From Proteus vulgaris (GTDB lineage Bacteria > Pseudomonadota > Gammaproteobacteria > Enterobacterales > Enterobacteriaceae): DNA of 64,000 bases. Location of the stretch: contig NZ_CP137920.1 of NCBI RefSeq assembly GCF_033708015.1, positions 3,224,001 through 3,288,000 of the forward strand, given 5' to 3'. The position numbers and the translations under genes are program-made. Below are positions 61,645 to 64,000 of the stretch, piece after piece; the stretch's first letter is position 1; every line of letters starts with the position of its first letter. The notes under the pieces were generated by a model. The model saw nothing but the letters and a program-made list of their open reading frames with translations, was not told the DNA's origin and searched no databases.

Positions 61645-61909
61645 CATCGACTCCCTACATTCTGGGTACTTTTTAATAAATGATCATCCCTATGATTCTA
61701 GCATTTTTTAAAATAAAAGGGGGCAATAAAACGAGCTTTAAGATAAATGCACCCATAATTGTCAATTATTTATCAAATCAATTCGAATAAAGAACTATTT
61801 CAGAAAATAGTTATAATAACTATTGTGCTCACATCGAATAACAGCATAATGATTTTATTCTGAATTATTCACTGGCGGCAACACCGCCACGAAAGAGTGG
61901 TGAGGGAAT

Positions 61910-62170
61910 ATGTCAACAAATACAGAATATCAACCAATTAACTGTGATGATTATGAATATCTGGAGTTAGCATGCCAGCGTGGTTTAGCACTCCATATTG
62001 AATTACATAATGGTGAGCTTATTGAAGGTATTGCAGATGACCTTTTCTTAAGCAAGAAAGTTGAATACCTAAAAGTCAAAACATCTGAAGGCTCTAAAGA
62101 TTTACGGCTGGATATCATTGCCAGTTTTTCTAATCCCGAACTTGGGACAATCACTATAAAATCGGAATAA
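61910..62170 (+). CDS. rof: Rho-specific inhibitor Rof (YaeO)
   Basis: An 86-aa protein that binds Rho and inhibits Rho-dependent termination. The acidic N-terminus YQPINCDDYEYLELAC, and LHNGELIEGIADDLFL in the Sm-like fold, are family hallmarks. Length equals E. coli Rof (84-86). GAGGG precedes the ATG. The leader (61870-61905) has a small ggcgg/ccgcc hairpin. Convergent with tilS, as in E. coli. Confidence 0.95.
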   Translation: MSTNTEYQPINCDDYEYLELACQRGLALHIELHNGELIEGIADDLFLSKKVEYLKVKTSEGSKDLRLDIIASFSNPELGTITIKSE

Positions 62171-62180
62171 CCGAATAAAG

Positions 62181-62204
62181 AACAGCCGCCAACTGGCGGT
62201 TGTT
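62181..62204 (+). terminator. Terminator after rof
   Basis: 10-bp stem aacagccgcc / ggcggttgtt with a 4-nt loop and short T tail, overlapping the last base of the convergent tilS gene. Confidence 0.8.
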
Positions 62205-63535
62205 CATTCATGAGCCGCTTGCCACTCAATAGTCATAGCATGTTCTGATGTTGCTTTTCCCTCAACAGTAACAAATGTATCAATAGCTGCAATTAACGTA
62301 TCATTATAATAAATCAAAGGTATCCGAGTCCTACGCCAAGGTGCAACTTCAAGCTCTTGCCAAATCTTTTTACTATGCCGAGCGTGCTCGCGCCCGACAA
62401 TACGCAAAGATGCTTGCGTTAAACCAAAACGCACGGTGACTTTTTCATCACTTAAAGGCTTTCTGATGGTGTTTTTCCCTGTTTCCGCGACAAGTGATAG
62501 GATCCCTAATCCACTAGGTAAATATAAAGGCTTATCGAGCGACCACTCAATAGCGTGATCAACAGGCTCTTGGATGATTGGAACTAAATAAAGACGCTGT
62601 TTATAACGTCTAACTTCATCTTGATAAAATTGTAATCGAGGCTCTGCATCTTCTTTTGCTAAAGCGACTTCTTGCCATAATCGTAAGATTTGTTGTCTTG
62701 ATGGCATGGTTTTATTCTGTTTAGCAAACCAGCGCCGTAGTAAAGCATTGCGCTTAATAACACTACAATGGGCAAGTTTATTAATATCTAAACTGTGCTC
62801 ACTTCCCATTAAACCAGTCAGTTCTGAATCTAACAGTTCGTCCAGCAATGCTTCTTGTTCACCACACAACGCTGCACTTCGAGTTACCGCTTGTGAAAAA
62901 TGTGACCAACGTTGAGTGAGTAAAGGCATTACACGCAATCGTAAAAAATTGCGATCATAACGATCATCTTGATTACTATCGTCCTCTATCCAATCTAGCC
63001 CTTGTTCAGTCGCATAGGATTCGATTTGCTCACGCGTAATATTGAGTAATGGTCGAAGTAAATAGCTCTTTTCAAATACCATTTTTGCTGGCATTGAAGA
63101 AAGTCCAGCTGGACCGCTACCTCGCTTTAAAGCCAGTAAAAAAGTTTCGGCTTGATCATCTTGATGTTGAGCTGTCACTAACACTTGTTGTGGCTGTAAA
63201 TATCGACGAAAGGCTTGGTAACGCGCCTCTCTAGCTCCATTTTCAAGACCACCTTCTTTAGGATCAACATTCACTTTTTCACTGATAAAATCGACACGCC
63301 ATTGCTGACAACACTGTTTACAATGGACAAGCCAATCATCTGCTTTGGTATTTAATCCATGATGAATATAAATAGCCGTTAATGCTAAAGGTAATTGAAA
63401 TTCATCACGCAAACGTACAAGTCCTTGTAATAAAACGGTGGAATCGACACCGCCACTAAAACCTACCAAAATTTTAGTGTAAGGATTAATTTGTTGTTTG
63501 ATTTCTTTAAGAAGTAAGCCGTATTCTTGTCTCAT
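62204..63535 (-). CDS. tilS: tRNA(Ile)-lysidine synthetase
   Basis: A 443-aa ATP-dependent enzyme that turns C34 of the CAU-anticodon tRNA-Ile into lysidine, which allows AUA decoding. The PP-loop SGGVDS (about 26-31) is in VGFSGGVDSTVLL; then the central TilS substrate domain and the C-terminal domain follow. Length matches E. coli TilS (432). Confidence 0.96.
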   Translation of the reverse strand: MRQEYGLLLKEIKQQINPYTKILVGFSGGVDSTVLLQGLVRLRDEFQLPLALTAIYIHHGLNTKADDWLVHCKQCCQQWRVDFISEKVNVDPKEGGLENGAREARYQAFRRYLQPQQVLVTAQHQDDQAETFLLALKRGSGPAGLSSMPAKMVFEKSYLLRPLLNITREQIESYATEQGLDWIEDDSNQDDRYDRNFLRLRVMPLLTQRWSHFSQAVTRSAALCGEQEALLDELLDSELTGLMGSEHSLDINKLAHCSVIKRNALLRRWFAKQNKTMPSRQQILRLWQEVALAKEDAEPRLQFYQDEVRRYKQRLYLVPIIQEPVDHAIEWSLDKPLYLPSGLGILSLVAETGKNTIRKPLSDEKVTVRFGLTQASLRIVGREHARHSKKIWQELEVAPWRRTRIPLIYYNDTLIAAIDTFVTVEGKATSEHAMTIEWQAAHE

Positions 63536-63663
63536 TGTGCTGTCATTTATCAGTGATTTCAGATGATTATGTTAAGCTTTTCTACCTGATTTTGCACGAA
63601 TACAACCTAGTCCTGAAAAATGAATACGAAATTTAAGCGATTGTATTACTCATGAATAAAAAT

Positions 63664-63690
63664 AAGGCGGAATAAACACCATTCTGCCTT
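63664..63690 (-). terminator. Terminator behind the SDR gene
   Basis: 10-bp stem aaggcggaat / attctgcctt (one G-U pair in RNA) with a 7-nt loop; on the minus strand TTATTTTTATT follows. It lies 15 bp behind the SDR stop. Confidence 0.8.
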
Positions 63691-63704
63691 AAAATAAACA
63701 CGAT

Positions 63705-64000
63705 TTACGCAGTAAAACCACCATCGACCAAATAAGAGGCACCAGTGACAAACGAAGCAGCGTCACTCGCCAAAAATACAACCACATTAGCCACTTCTTC
63801 TGGTGTACCAAGGCGACCAATAGGATGTAAGGCGACAAGTTTTTGCTTATCTAATTCACGCCCTTCCAATAAAGGAGTATCAATATAACCGGGGCAAACT
63901 GCATTAACACGAATACCTTTGCTCGCATAATCAATAGCAAGTGTTTGTGTCAGTAATTTAACGCCACCTTTTGAGGCACAATAGGCAGGAAATTCGTGTT
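63705..64000 (-). CDS. SDR-family oxidoreductase, 3' part only
   Basis: The last 97 codons of a classical short-chain dehydrogenase; the window edge removes the N-terminus. Reading begins HEFPAYCASKGG, giving the YxxxK catalytic pair (YCASK), then VNAVCPGYIDTPLL and the typical C-terminus FVTGASYLVDGGFTA. The Rossmann GxxxGxG motif and catalytic Ser are upstream of the visible part. The substrate cannot be told. Confidence 0.88.
   Translation of the reverse strand, partial: HEFPAYCASKGGVKLLTQTLAIDYASKGIRVNAVCPGYIDTPLLEGRELDKQKLVALHPIGRLGTPEEVANVVVFLASDAASFVTGASYLVDGGFTA

Overview
The window looks like chromosome of a low-GC member of the Enterobacterales. It is most likely Proteus or a close relative in the Morganellaceae, judging from the AT-rich coding sequence, enterobacterial protein types and a gene order that repeatedly matches E. 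coli. Three blocks keep E. coli-like order: mutS / rpoS-nlpD-pcm-surE-truD-ispD/F-ftsB / cysCND / cysHIJ-queD; yafD-rRNA operon-gmhB-metNIQ-rcsF-trmO-proS (the E. coli rrnH neighbourhood); and nlpE-rof-tilS. Species cannot be settled from the sequence by eye.

Layout. 1-12.4 kb: the 3' part of a DyP-type peroxidase gene, an AT-rich PD-(D/E)XK nuclease-like gene, a small lipoprotein, pbpC with a very long alpha-2-macroglobulin gene, and a DUF3829 lipoprotein. 12.4-13.4 kb: debris with a decayed IS256-family transposase N-terminus. 13.4-17.3 kb: an operon of BglG-type antiterminator, PTS EIIBCA and PHP-domain phosphoesterase, with a recognisable RAT/terminator leader. 17.5-19.1 kb: an insertion-like segment between two copies of the mutS 5' end, carrying an ERIC element, a fic gene and a convergent 54-codon gene. 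19.1-31.3 kb: mutS, a two-gene operon of unknown membrane proteins, then rpoS to ftsB. 31.5-41.9 kb: sulfate assimilation (cysGDNC and cysJIH), with queD and queE. 42-47.3 kb: a ProY-like permease, then sqr-like (broken by an in-frame TGA), DUF1641 and methionine gamma-lyase genes in one direction, and yafD. 47.4-53.2 kb: a complete rRNA operon on the minus strand (16S, tRNA-Glu, 23S, 5S, tRNA-Asp) with P1/P2 promoters, boxA and processing stems. 53.2-64 kb: gmhB, metNIQ under tandem Met boxes, rcsF-trmO, a MITE-like element, proS, a DUF1375 lipoprotein, nlpE, rof, tilS and the 3' part of an SDR gene.

How the genes work together. CysD/N activate sulfate, CysC phosphorylates APS, CysH reduces PAPS, CysJ/I reduce sulfite, and CysG makes the siroheme CysI needs. 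MetNIQ imports methionine, and methionine gamma-lyase with the (broken) sulfide:quinone oxidoreductase sits on the breakdown side. IspD/IspF are MEP-pathway enzymes. RpoS has the conserved small-RNA-regulated leader. RcsF and NlpE are outer-membrane stress sensors. PbpC and the alpha-2-macroglobulin are a periplasmic pair.

The accessory signals most worth attention are the fic segment that duplicates the mutS start, the PTS/antiterminator/PHP operon without a phospho-glycosidase, the UGA-interrupted sqr, the TA-flanked MITE in front of proS, and the unknown two-gene membrane operon between mutS and rpoS.
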